DNA of 16,816 bases from Candidatus Altarchaeales archaeon. GTDB lineage: Archaea > Altiarchaeota > Altiarchaeia > IMC4 > SCGC-AAA252-I15. Location of the stretch: positions 1 to 16,816 of the forward strand of contig WJJK01000240.1 in NCBI GenBank assembly GCA_014729705.1. The letters run 5' to 3'. The notes beneath the pieces are model-generated. The model saw only the letters and a list, made by a program, of their open reading frames with translations, ran no database searches and was not told the origin of the DNA. The translations under genes and the position numbers were made by a program. Positions 12,450 to 16,816 of this stretch are shown piece by piece. Position 1 is the first letter of the stretch. Each line of letters starts with the position of its first letter.

Positions 12450-13562
12450 ATGCCCGATAAATACAGACACATCAACTTCATACCTCCGACTTCTGTAGCA
12501 CAGGCTGCTGCTCGAGGATTAGAATATCGCCAGAAAGCAGGTGATAAAGGCGGTTTAAGTACATCTCAAGCTAAGTCTGAGGGAGTAGGATCTGGAGTAC
12601 AACGCGCTGTAAATCTTAAGAACAGAGATAAGCTCTCTCCCGATACAGTACGTAGGATGAAAGCATTCTTTGATAGACACAAAAAGAATAAATCCATAGA
12701 TCCTGAGCATAAAGATGAACCCTGGAAAGACAGAGGCTACGTATCTTGGATGTTATGGGGCGGTGACCCCGGGTATACCTGGGCAAATAAGGTAGTGTCT
12801 CAAATGGAAAAAGCAGAAAAAAGAATGAAAGTTAAGAAAGCATCTGTTCTTAAGGTAATACAAAAATATTCTTTTTCTGATGAAAAAAGAATGCATGACG
12901 CACTTGTAGACCTTTTGAAGAAAAACCCTAATCCTTCTGATGCAGAGGTACACCAACTTGCTGAGACGATAGGAGTGGATAAACATAAGCTTGAAGAACA
13001 CGTATACAAGATGCTCGCGGAACACCTAAAGACCGCTGCAGATAATAAGCAGCTTTCTATGGGGAAAAAGGTTGAGAAAGAACACAAGGATGTATACGAT
13101 CTCATCAAGAAAAAACTTGATGAAAAAAATGTTGAGATGCCGCTCTCTGAAGACGACTTCTATACGATGATAGCGCAAGCGCATATCAACGAACTCGATG
13201 ATTACTACACACGTCTTCAAAAGATGGAAGGCGGGCAGCATAAAAACGCCATAGATTTTAGTTCTATAGCGCCTGTTCTTACTCCTGAGGAAAAGATGGA
13301 TGATCGGGAGCTTGCTCGTGCCCTACGCCTTGCAATAGCTGCTGAGCACGATGCCGCACATCTTTATGAACTTATGGCGGACGCTTCTACACATGCCCTA
13401 GCGAAAAAAGTCTTACAGGATGTTTCCGATGAGGAAAAGGTTCATATAGGAGAGTTCCAAAAAGTTCTTTCAGAACTCGACGAGGCTAATGAGAAGTCTC
13501 TAGAAGATGGTATGGAAGAAGTTGAGGATATGTCCCCCGGGAACGAGATACCTCAAGAATAA
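12450..13562 (+). CDS. DUF5824-like / ferritin-like fusion protein, 370 aa
   Basis: I place the start at ATG 12450 (AGGA eight bases upstream). The in-frame ATG at 12315 would translate through the terminator at 12353-12387. The N-terminal 120 residues (INFIPPTSVAQAAARGLEYR, GVQRAVNLKNRDKLSPDTV, YVSWMLWGGDPG) match a domain of unknown function common in phages, DUF5824 type. A helical linker of about 120 residues follows. The C-terminus (AIAAEHDAAHLYELMADAS and DEEKVHIGEF) has the Glu and His pattern of a ferritin or rubrerythrin-like four-helix bundle. The combination suggests a virion-associated or iron/oxidative-stress role, but this is inference. Confidence 0.78.
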   Translation: MPDKYRHINFIPPTSVAQAAARGLEYRQKAGDKGGLSTSQAKSEGVGSGVQRAVNLKNRDKLSPDTVRRMKAFFDRHKKNKSIDPEHKDEPWKDRGYVSWMLWGGDPGYTWANKVVSQMEKAEKRMKVKKASVLKVIQKYSFSDEKRMHDALVDLLKKNPNPSDAEVHQLAETIGVDKHKLEEHVYKMLAEHLKTAADNKQLSMGKKVEKEHKDVYDLIKKKLDEKNVEMPLSEDDFYTMIAQAHINELDDYYTRLQKMEGGQHKNAIDFSSIAPVLTPEEKMDDRELARALRLAIAAEHDAAHLYELMADASTHALAKKVLQDVSDEEKVHIGEFQKVLSELDEANEKSLEDGMEEVEDMSPGNEIPQE

Positions 13563-13599
13563 TCAGAGTCTAGTTATTCCTTAAAAGAAAGATATCATA

Positions 13600-13824
13600 A
13601 TGAAATACCTGCTTACATTTTTGATGATACTCTTGTTTACATCGTGTGCTCCTCGTTTCACTGTATACATTGATGTTAGCAATGATATCCCTCGTGAGAA
13701 TATCGTTGTGCTAAGTGTAGATACTTTGGGCACAGAGTACTCTGCGCAGAAGAAAATCAGATATGTCTTGAAAAGGGATGTGTATGGTCTCGAGCGTCTC
13801 TTTTTGCGTAGAAAAATGAAGTAG
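13600..13824 (+). CDS. small lipoprotein, 74 aa
   Basis: The N-terminus MKYLLTFLMILLFTSCAPRF is a lipoprotein signal with lipobox ending FTSC; Cys16 would be acylated and become the mature N-terminus. The mature part is about 59 residues, strand-rich then basic (YVLKRDVYGLERLFLRRK). AAAGAAAG is a fair ribosome binding site. Phage lipoproteins often act in superinfection exclusion by blocking DNA entry or a receptor; that is a family-level possibility only. It is the last gene before the second attenuator. Confidence 0.75.
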   Translation: MKYLLTFLMILLFTSCAPRFTVYIDVSNDIPRENIVVLSVDTLGTEYSAQKKIRYVLKRDVYGLERLFLRRKMK

Positions 13825-13838
13825 ACTGCATTTTTCTG

Positions 13839-13867
13839 TTGACAAGAGAACGATACGGTATTATATT
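13839..13867 (+). promoter_or_regulatory. sigma70-type promoter of the second tRNA operon
   Basis: Perfect TTGACA (13839-13844), 17-base spacer, TATATT (13862-13867), identical in boxes and spacing to the promoter at 5273. Transcription should start near 13874. Confidence 0.88.
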
Positions 13868-13923
13868 TGACTCATACCTACTAGATTCCGTTTATTGTGT
13901 GGCTAAACGAGGTAAGCTGTACT

Positions 13924-14004
13924 ATGTATGCACGACCTAATCCAAACCCCAATCAGCAGCAACCGCGGTCCATCGGGTCGTTGGGGTGTAGGAGTGCACA
14001 CTAG
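13924..14004 (+). CDS. 26-aa leader peptide, Pro/Asn/Gln-rich (attenuator 2)
   Basis: GAGGT (13909-13913) lies about ten bases before the ATG; TAG is at 14002-14004. Codons 4-15 read RPNPNPNQQQPR. Codons 5-14 are all Pro, Asn or Gln and include each of the four Pro codons once, both Asn codons, CAG twice and CAA. The tRNAs downstream are Asn(GTT), Gln(CTG), Gln(TTG), Pro(TGG), Pro(CGG) and Pro(GGG), which read exactly this set. Codons 9-10 contain the segment CCCCAA that pairs with TTGGGG in codons 20-21. Position and layout parallel the leader at 5331 although the sequences differ. Confidence 0.75.
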   Translation: MYARPNPNPNQQQPRSIGSLGCRSAH

Positions 14005-14029
14005 ATAGCAGCTTGATTTTTCAGTGCAG

Positions 14030-14066
14030 AACCCCGGCAGACCTAAAAAGGACTGTCGGGGTTTTT
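14030..14066 (+). terminator. intrinsic terminator of attenuator 2
   Basis: An 11-bp stem AACCCCGGCAG (14030-14040) with CTGTCGGGGTT (14053-14063) with one G-U pair, followed by T-rich sequence. tRNA-Asn begins 48 bases later. Confidence 0.9.
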
Positions 14067-14113
14067 CTTGTTCATTGACAATTTGTCCACGGTTCATAAG
14101 TACATTTAAGTAC

Positions 14114-14186
14114 GGGTGCGTAGCTCAATTGGTAGAGCCCGCGGCTGTTAACCGCGTAGTTCGGAGTTCGAATCTCTGCGTGCCCG
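14114..14186 (+). tRNA. tRNA-Asn (anticodon GTT)
   Basis: The anticodon stem is CGCGG/CCGCG with loop CTGTTAA. The T arm is CGGAG-TTCGAAT-CTCTG. The acceptor GGGTGCG pairs with CGTGCCC, and the discriminator is G as usual for Asn. CCA is not encoded. Confidence 0.93.
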
Positions 14187-14346
14187 CTATACATGAGTAG
14201 GTTGGCTAAATTACAGATCGCCGGACACTGTGTCCAGATAGAGGAAACACCTGCCCATTATACGCAGGAACAATCACATAAGAAAATTTCTTAATTATGT
14301 TTTGATATAGCTTACTTCTTATACAGTCTCACATAGGAGGTAAGTT
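14187..14346 (+). promoter_or_regulatory. intergenic stretch with small inverted repeats
   Basis: The near-palindrome GGACACTGTGTCC (about 14222-14234) has six-base arms and one central base, and could be an operator or hairpin. CCTGC/GCAGG arms lie at about 14251-14270. A 33-codon ORF from 14193 lacks a ribosome binding site and is not called. Confidence 0.3.
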
Positions 14347-14856
14347 ATGAAATGGATCGTTTTTCTTATTCTAGCGACGACACGACTGTTCGCGTTTGAC
14401 CAAGATAGCACGGATGCATGGAAGAAGGCCAGTAAAACCTTTGAAAAAGGAAGTCTAGACAGTGTCCCGGTCTCTTGGCGACATAAATTCATGGGCTCGA
14501 ACAACGAGCGCTATGTAGAGATCAAGATAACTAACAGATACAACTTCCCTATTATCGTACGTTATCTAACTTGGCATAGATGTCAATCTAATAGCCAAAA
14601 GGAATATCAATCTGGCGATTGGAGTATGGTTAGACTTGAGAAGAAAGGCCACAATGCCTATATAACTACTTGGTGGTCTGATGATTATCCTTGTAGAAGA
14701 TTCAAGTTCGATGCTGTCTCTAAAATCCGGGTGATTCTTAGTGTAAAAAAAGATGAGATAGCTTCGATAAAAGATGCTGTACTTGAGAGACGCAGAAGAC
14801 TTAGTTCTGATACCACTGATGAAACAGCGGTTAAAGAAAAAAAGAAGCGTAAGTGA
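14347..14856 (+). CDS. secreted or periplasmic protein of unknown function, 169 aa
   Basis: The signal peptide MKWIVFLILATTRLFAF is followed by a probable cleavage site before DQDS. The mature region looks beta-rich (RYVEIKITNRYNFPIIVRYL, STWW-like pattern in ITTWWSDD) and has two Cys that could form a disulfide. The C-terminus is strongly basic (VKEKKKRK). AGGAGG gives a strong start. The stop codon TGA is shared with the first base pairs of the IS200/IS605-type end at 14853. The fold recalls small immunoglobulin-like or DUF-type exported phage proteins, but no family is recognised. Confidence 0.7.
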   Translation: MKWIVFLILATTRLFAFDQDSTDAWKKASKTFEKGSLDSVPVSWRHKFMGSNNERYVEIKITNRYNFPIIVRYLTWHRCQSNSQKEYQSGDWSMVRLEKKGHNAYITTWWSDDYPCRRFKFDAVSKIRVILSVKKDEIASIKDAVLERRRRLSSDTTDETAVKEKKKRK

Positions 14857-14901
14857 CTGCTCCCACGGCTAAAGTCGTGGGCTTTCTCGCTCACTCTCGT
14901 A
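14853..14901 (+). mobile_element. IS200/IS605-type right-end hairpin, copy 1
   Basis: GTGACTGCTCCCAC leads into arms CCCACGG and TCGTGGG around CTAAAG, then GCTTTCTCGCTCACTCTCGT. Imperfect hairpins of this sequence are typical ends of IS200/IS605 transposons, where TnpA recognises them. No transposase gene is adjacent. It directly follows the gene at 14347 and precedes tRNA-Gln. Confidence 0.7.
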
Positions 14902-14905
14902 ATAT

Positions 14906-14981
14906 TGGGACGTAGCTCAATTGGTAGAGCACCAGACTCTGGCTCTGGGTGTTCGGGGTTCAAAACCCTGCGTCCCAGCCA
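14906..14981 (+). tRNA. tRNA-Gln (anticodon CTG), CCA encoded
   Basis: The acceptor TGGGACG pairs perfectly with CGTCCCA; U1-A72 and discriminator G are typical of Gln. The anticodon stem is CCAGA/TCTGG with loop CTCTGGC. CCA is encoded. Confidence 0.93.
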
Positions 14982-14984
14982 CAT

Positions 14985-15060
14985 TGGGGTGTAGTTCAGT
15001 TGGTAGAACGACAGCTTTTGGAGCTGTATGTCCCGGGTTCAAGTCCTGGCACCCCAGCCA
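14985..15060 (+). tRNA. tRNA-Gln (anticodon TTG), CCA encoded
   Basis: The acceptor TGGGGTG pairs with CACCCCA. The anticodon stem is ACAGC/GCTGT with loop TTTTGGA. U1-A72 and discriminator G as in the previous tRNA, which lies three bases upstream. Confidence 0.93.
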
Positions 15061-15068
15061 TTTTTATC

Positions 15069-15160
15069 CTGTCGGGTGGGCACAGGGTCCCCTTCCGGAC
15101 GCGGGAGAAGTCAGTTCGACTCTGACGCGGGCTGTAGGAGTTCGAATCTCCACCGGCAGG
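15069..15160 (+). tRNA. odd tRNA-like gene with two T-arm-like hairpins
   Basis: The acceptor CTGTCGG pairs with CCGGCAG across 92 bases, and a T arm GGAG-TTCGAAT-CTCC precedes the 3' strand. A second T-arm-like hairpin, GTCAG-TTCGACT-CTGAC (about 15110-15126), lies in the middle. A candidate anticodon stem CTTCC/GGGAG has a loop without U33. It may be a class II tRNA with a long variable arm, a chimera of two tRNAs, or a decayed gene. No amino acid can be assigned. Confidence 0.4.
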
Positions 15161-15178
15161 ACCTTTCTTATACATTTT

Positions 15179-15257
15179 CGGGGCGTGGCCAAGTCTGGTA
15201 AGGCGCTGGCTTTGGGAGCCAGAGATTCCGTCCGTTCAAATCGGACCGTCCCGACCA
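15179..15257 (+). tRNA. tRNA-Pro (anticodon TGG), CCA encoded
   Basis: The acceptor CGGGGCG pairs with CGTCCCG; C1-G72 and discriminator A are typical of Pro. The anticodon stem is CTGGC/GCCAG with loop TTTGGGA. CCA is encoded. Confidence 0.93.
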
Positions 15258-15265
15258 TTATTGTG

Positions 15266-15300
15266 GTGGCCGTAGCTCAGATGGAAGAGCATCCGGACAA
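15266..15300 (+). pseudogene. 5' half of a tRNA, cut off before a transposon end
   Basis: GTGGCCG could be an acceptor strand and is followed by TAGCTCAGATGGAAGAGC, a complete D arm, then a candidate anticodon stem start (TCCGG). No matching 3' half with CGGCCAC follows. The IS200/IS605-type end copy 2 starts within 25 bases, so insertion or deletion at that element probably destroyed the gene. Confidence 0.55.
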
Positions 15301-15318
15301 ACAGGTAACTGGTAGGGA

Positions 15319-15350
15319 GTGACTGCTCCCACGACTAAAGTCGTGGGCTT
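15319..15350 (+). mobile_element. IS200/IS605-type right-end hairpin, copy 2
   Basis: The same GTGACTGCTCCCAC lead as copy 1, then a perfect 8-bp stem CCCACGAC/GTCGTGGG around TAAA, then GCTT, where similarity to the other copies stops. GGGAG just upstream could instead pair with CTCCC. Confidence 0.7.
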
Positions 15351-15368
15351 CTATGAGGATTTTTAAAG

Positions 15369-15391
15369 ACTATCCGCCTTTGGCGGATAGT
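15369..15391. repeat. perfect 10-bp hairpin
   Basis: ACTATCCGCC, loop TTT, GGCGGATAGT. It stands 20 bases after the copy 2 hairpin and is probably part of a non-autonomous element. Confidence 0.6.
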
Positions 15392-15431
15392 AGCCTCAAG
15401 GGGATCCAGCCCGAGCCCGTTAAATCTTTTT

Positions 15432-15472
15432 AAGAAGTTACTAGGCACCTTAGCGGTGTTTAGTAACTTCTT
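15432..15472. repeat. 18-bp hairpin
   Basis: AAGAAGTTACTA (15432-15443) pairs with TAGTAACTTCTT (15461-15472), and GGCACC with GGTGTT inside, giving 18 pairs with a five-base loop. The following bases are CT-rich, not a clean T run, so it is at best a weak terminator; a transposon end or RNA element is as likely. Confidence 0.6.
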
Positions 15473-15590
15473 CTCCTTCCTAAACATAGTTTAGGTCAAA
15501 TGGAGTTTTGTTAGATGAAAGCTTTTCTATGTATACAACCAGCACTTTCAGCCTTGAAGTATAACCTTCACCTATATATAATATACTATT

Positions 15591-16025
15591 ATGCAAAAGA
15601 AAATTCAAATATTATTTTATTTAAGTAAGGTTGTTCGCTTTCATCCCACGACTAAAGTCGTGGGCTTTCCCGCTCACTCTCGTAGCTCTAACCCAGATAT
15701 AGTCGCCTTCTCATATAGATGGATTAAGAAACACAGCAAGAAGAAGCCGTACTTCACCGTGCGCCTTTATCCTGATAGCAACGAAGTCAACGTCAAACGA
15801 TTCTGGGCAGAAACACTTAACATCGCCGAGAGCGACATCCACACAACACGAAAGAGCAACAGCGGAAGAATGGCCCACAGAAACTGGAGGAGTGAGTACT
15901 GTGTCTTCTCAATGAGTTTTGGAGACACATATCTCAGAGCCAAAATACAGGCTTTACTTGACTACATACAGGCAGAGTGGTTCGGACGCAACAAGGAAGA
16001 ATACTATTTGCGGGGTATAGCGTAA
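15591..16025 (+). pseudogene. homing-endonuclease-like protein, N-terminus replaced by a transposon end
   Basis: Family-like sequence runs from about 15690 to the stop: NPDIVAFSYRWIKKH, FTVRLYPDSNEVNVKRFWAE, LNIAESDI, and a KSNSGRM loop before YCVFSMSF. This resembles the C-terminal half of a LAGLIDADG-like group of bacterial and phage proteins (usual order: SNSDP, RFFxxxL, L-Y, FWSxxLGI, then RxxYGTCxVRV). The first 33 codons translate the IS200/IS605-type hairpin and AT-rich DNA, and no ribosome binding site is clear. The TAA stop (16023-16025) lies inside tRNA-Pro(CGG). It is probably inactive. Confidence 0.55.
15642..15681 (+). mobile_element. IS200/IS605-type right-end hairpin, copy 3
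   Basis: CCCACGACTAAAGTCGTGGG (15645-15664) is identical to copy 2, and the downstream GCTTTCCCGCTCACTCTCGT matches copy 1 with one difference. The 5' lead of copies 1 and 2 is absent. Coding sequence of a truncated gene resumes about ten bases later. Confidence 0.7.
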
Positions 16026-16087
16026 CCTGGTATCGCACACGGTTCGGGTCCGTGAGATTCTCGGTTCAAATCCGGGTGCCCCGACCA
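16011..16087 (+). tRNA. tRNA-Pro (anticodon CGG), CCA encoded
   Basis: The acceptor CGGGGTA pairs with TGCCCCG. The anticodon stem is CACGG/CCGTG with loop TTCGGGT. The T arm is CTCGG-TTCAAAT-CCGGG. CCA is encoded. Confidence 0.92.
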
Positions 16088-16103
16088 ATTTGAAGGAAGC
16101 GTA

Positions 16104-16352
16104 ATGAATGAAGTACCTCTGTCTCACCTGTTCTTCAACGGCATCGTCGCTCTTCTACCCCTGAGCTTCTTCACGCTCCACGGACTGAACCTTCTTATGC
16201 CGAAGTCTCGATGGTTCTGTGACAAACTTGGATGGCATAAGGCACCCACAGCTCAGGGTTTTGACGGTTGCAGTATGAATGGGCGGTGTCGAACTTGGAC
16301 ACGTCAGGTATTCGGCACCCTCACACTTCACCCGTTTGCCAATCTATTGTGA
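16104..16352 (+). CDS. hypothetical protein with a conserved Cys/Trp core, 82 aa
   Basis: GAAGGAAG precedes the ATG. After a hydrophobic N-terminal segment (LFFNGIVALLPLSFFTLHG), possibly membrane-associated, comes CDKLGWHKAPTAQGFDGCSM with NGRCRTW. The pattern of C, GWHKAP, FDGCS and RC is familiar from small phage proteins that end in a zinc-like CxxC, but here that last part is missing or altered. The protein may be diverged or slightly truncated. The function is unknown. Confidence 0.6.
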   Translation: MNEVPLSHLFFNGIVALLPLSFFTLHGLNLLMPKSRWFCDKLGWHKAPTAQGFDGCSMNGRCRTWTRQVFGTLTLHPFANLL

Positions 16353-16405
16353 GAAGTGAATTGGACCTTTTATGGTTATAGTTGGCGAGCTAATCGGAGG
16401 TGCTT

Positions 16406-16504
16406 ATGAAAGCGTATATAGGAACAAAGGTGATTCTTGCGGAACCCATGTCGAAAGCTCAGTTCAACGGGCAGGTGAAAAATCAGGAATCGGCGCATAT
16501 TTGA
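16406..16504 (+). CDS. short form of a common phage protein (start MKAYIGTKVILAEPMS), 32 aa
   Basis: GGAGG stands five bases before the ATG. The first 20 residues match, from memory, the N-terminus of a widespread phage protein of about 60-80 residues whose later part carries an SWSPK motif. Here the frame stops after 32 codons and that motif is missing. A second frame across the region (16372-16572) stays open to a TAG inside tRNA-Pro(GGG), so a frameshift or decay is possible. Function of the family is unknown. Confidence 0.5.
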   Translation: MKAYIGTKVILAEPMSKAQFNGQVKNQESAHI

Positions 16505-16562
16505 GATCTAAGATAGAAGCCTACATGGACAAAGTGGAAGATTCTTGGCAAATATTAAGAAA

Positions 16563-16640
16563 CGGGGCGTAGTTCAGCCTGGTTAGAATGCACGGCTGGG
16601 GGCCGTGTGGTCGCTGGTTCAAATCCAGTCGCCCCGACCA
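16563..16640 (+). tRNA. tRNA-Pro (anticodon GGG), CCA encoded
   Basis: The acceptor CGGGGCG pairs perfectly with CGCCCCG. The anticodon stem is CACGG/CCGTG with loop CTGGGGG. CCA is encoded. With the TGG and CGG tRNAs it completes a set for all four Pro codons. Confidence 0.93.
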
Positions 16641-16695
16641 TCTTCATAATCTTTTGATATTTTTAATAGACGTAGATATGATTGAAAGGCTATAT

Positions 16696-16816
16696 ATGGC
16701 TATAAGACTTCTATACATACTGATACTAATCAATCTTATGCTGACATGTAACCGTAAGTACATCAAGGATATAGATAGCATGTCTACGGTAAAAAGAGCC
16801 GCCGCGCACCAGATCC
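16696..16816 (+). CDS. putative lipoprotein, N-terminal part (runs off the right edge)
   Basis: GAAAGG lies before ATG 16696; an in-frame ATG at 16678 is the alternative. The start MAIRLLYILILINLMLTCNR is a hydrophobic signal ending in LTC-N, a loose lipobox, so the protein may be lipid-anchored or simply membrane-anchored. The visible remainder is hydrophilic. The gene continues beyond the window, so length and family are unknown. Confidence 0.55.
   Translation, partial: MAIRLLYILILINLMLTCNRKYIKDIDSMSTVKRAAAHQI

Larger units (their letters stand above)
13874..14066 (+). promoter_or_regulatory. transcription attenuator 2 (leader of a tRNA operon)
   Basis: Segment 1 is CCCCAA (13947-13952), inside the Pro/Asn codons. 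Segment 2 is GTTGGGGT (13980-13987, codons 19-22). Segment 3 is ACCCCGGCAG (14031-14040) and segment 4 is CTGTCGGGGT (14053-14062). Segments 1 and 2 pair perfectly over six bases. Segments 2 and 3 can form eight consecutive pairs (two G-U). Segments 3 and 4 form the terminator. Ribosome stalling on the Pro/Asn/Gln codons would mask segment 1 and free segment 2 for antitermination. Confidence 0.7.
15351..15590. other. gene-free stretch between two transposon-end hairpins
   Basis: Apart from the two hairpins above there is no supported gene. A 37-codon ORF from 15515 has GGAG upstream but low-complexity content and is not called. An AT-rich TATATAATATACTAT run at about 15572-15590 could hold a -10 box. 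Confidence 0.4.

Noticed and set aside
14193..14294. 33-codon ORF after tRNA-Asn
   Set aside because: No ribosome binding site; likely chance.
14921..15322. 133-codon ORF on the + strand
   Set aside because: It translates four tRNA or tRNA-like genes and their spacers.
15515..15628. 37-codon ORF with GGAG upstream
   Set aside because: AT-driven, low-complexity product between transposon ends; support too weak to call.
1..16816. CRISPR array
   Set aside because: No direct repeats at regular spacing were seen; TnpB is explained by IS607-type elements.

Overview
The window looks like an accessory stretch of a tailed bacteriophage, probably a large-genome one. No host housekeeping gene and no virion gene is recognisable. 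Small genes with strong ribosome binding sites sit close together, nearly all on the + strand, and tRNA genes are scattered between them: 14 ordinary ones, one odd tRNA-like gene and one half gene. Several proteins are of types common in phages (AP2 domain, HD phosphohydrolase, RNA ligase remnant, DUF5824-like, TnpB). Promoters are sigma70-like (TTGACA, 17 bases, TATATT) and terminators are intrinsic. All calls rest on reading the sequence; no database was searched.

Layout. 1-315: the end of a tnpB and the 3' piece of the gene its element interrupted. 326-1128: small genes, tRNA-Gly(CCC) and tRNA-Arg(CCT). 1136-1906: a leftward unit with two small membrane proteins and a long leader. 1994-5265: histidine phosphatase, Ogg-type DNA glycosylase, a membrane protein, small unknowns and an AP2-domain protein. 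5273-5463: promoter, 24-codon leader ORF and terminator. 5467-11885: the operon behind it, with tRNAs Lys, Val, Lys, Arg, Arg and Val, an HD hydrolase and a transglutaminase-like protein; an IS607-type transposon (9006-11320) sits in it and abuts the 3' remnant of an RNA ligase gene. 11894-12387: promoter, about 455 nt of folded non-coding RNA, terminator. 12450-13824: a DUF5824/ferritin-like fusion and a lipoprotein. 13839-14066: a second promoter, 26-codon leader ORF and terminator. 14114-16640: a second tRNA group (Asn, Gln, Gln, odd, Pro, half gene, Pro, Pro) interspersed with IS200/IS605-type hairpins, a homing-endonuclease-like remnant and small genes. A putative lipoprotein runs off the right end.

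The most interesting feature is the pair of leader units. Each looks like a classical leader-peptide transcription attenuator, placed in front of a tRNA-bearing operon rather than an amino-acid biosynthesis operon. The first leader peptide is packed with Lys, Arg and Val codons, and the six tRNAs downstream are Lys, Val, Lys, Arg, Arg and Val. The second has ten consecutive Pro, Asn and Gln codons, including all four Pro codons, and the recognisable tRNAs downstream are Asn, Gln, Gln, Pro, Pro and Pro. In both, leader codons 19-22 can pair with the 5' arm of the terminator as an antiterminator. I infer a feedback circuit: when ribosomes stall on codons whose tRNA is scarce, the phage transcribes the operon that supplies those tRNAs.
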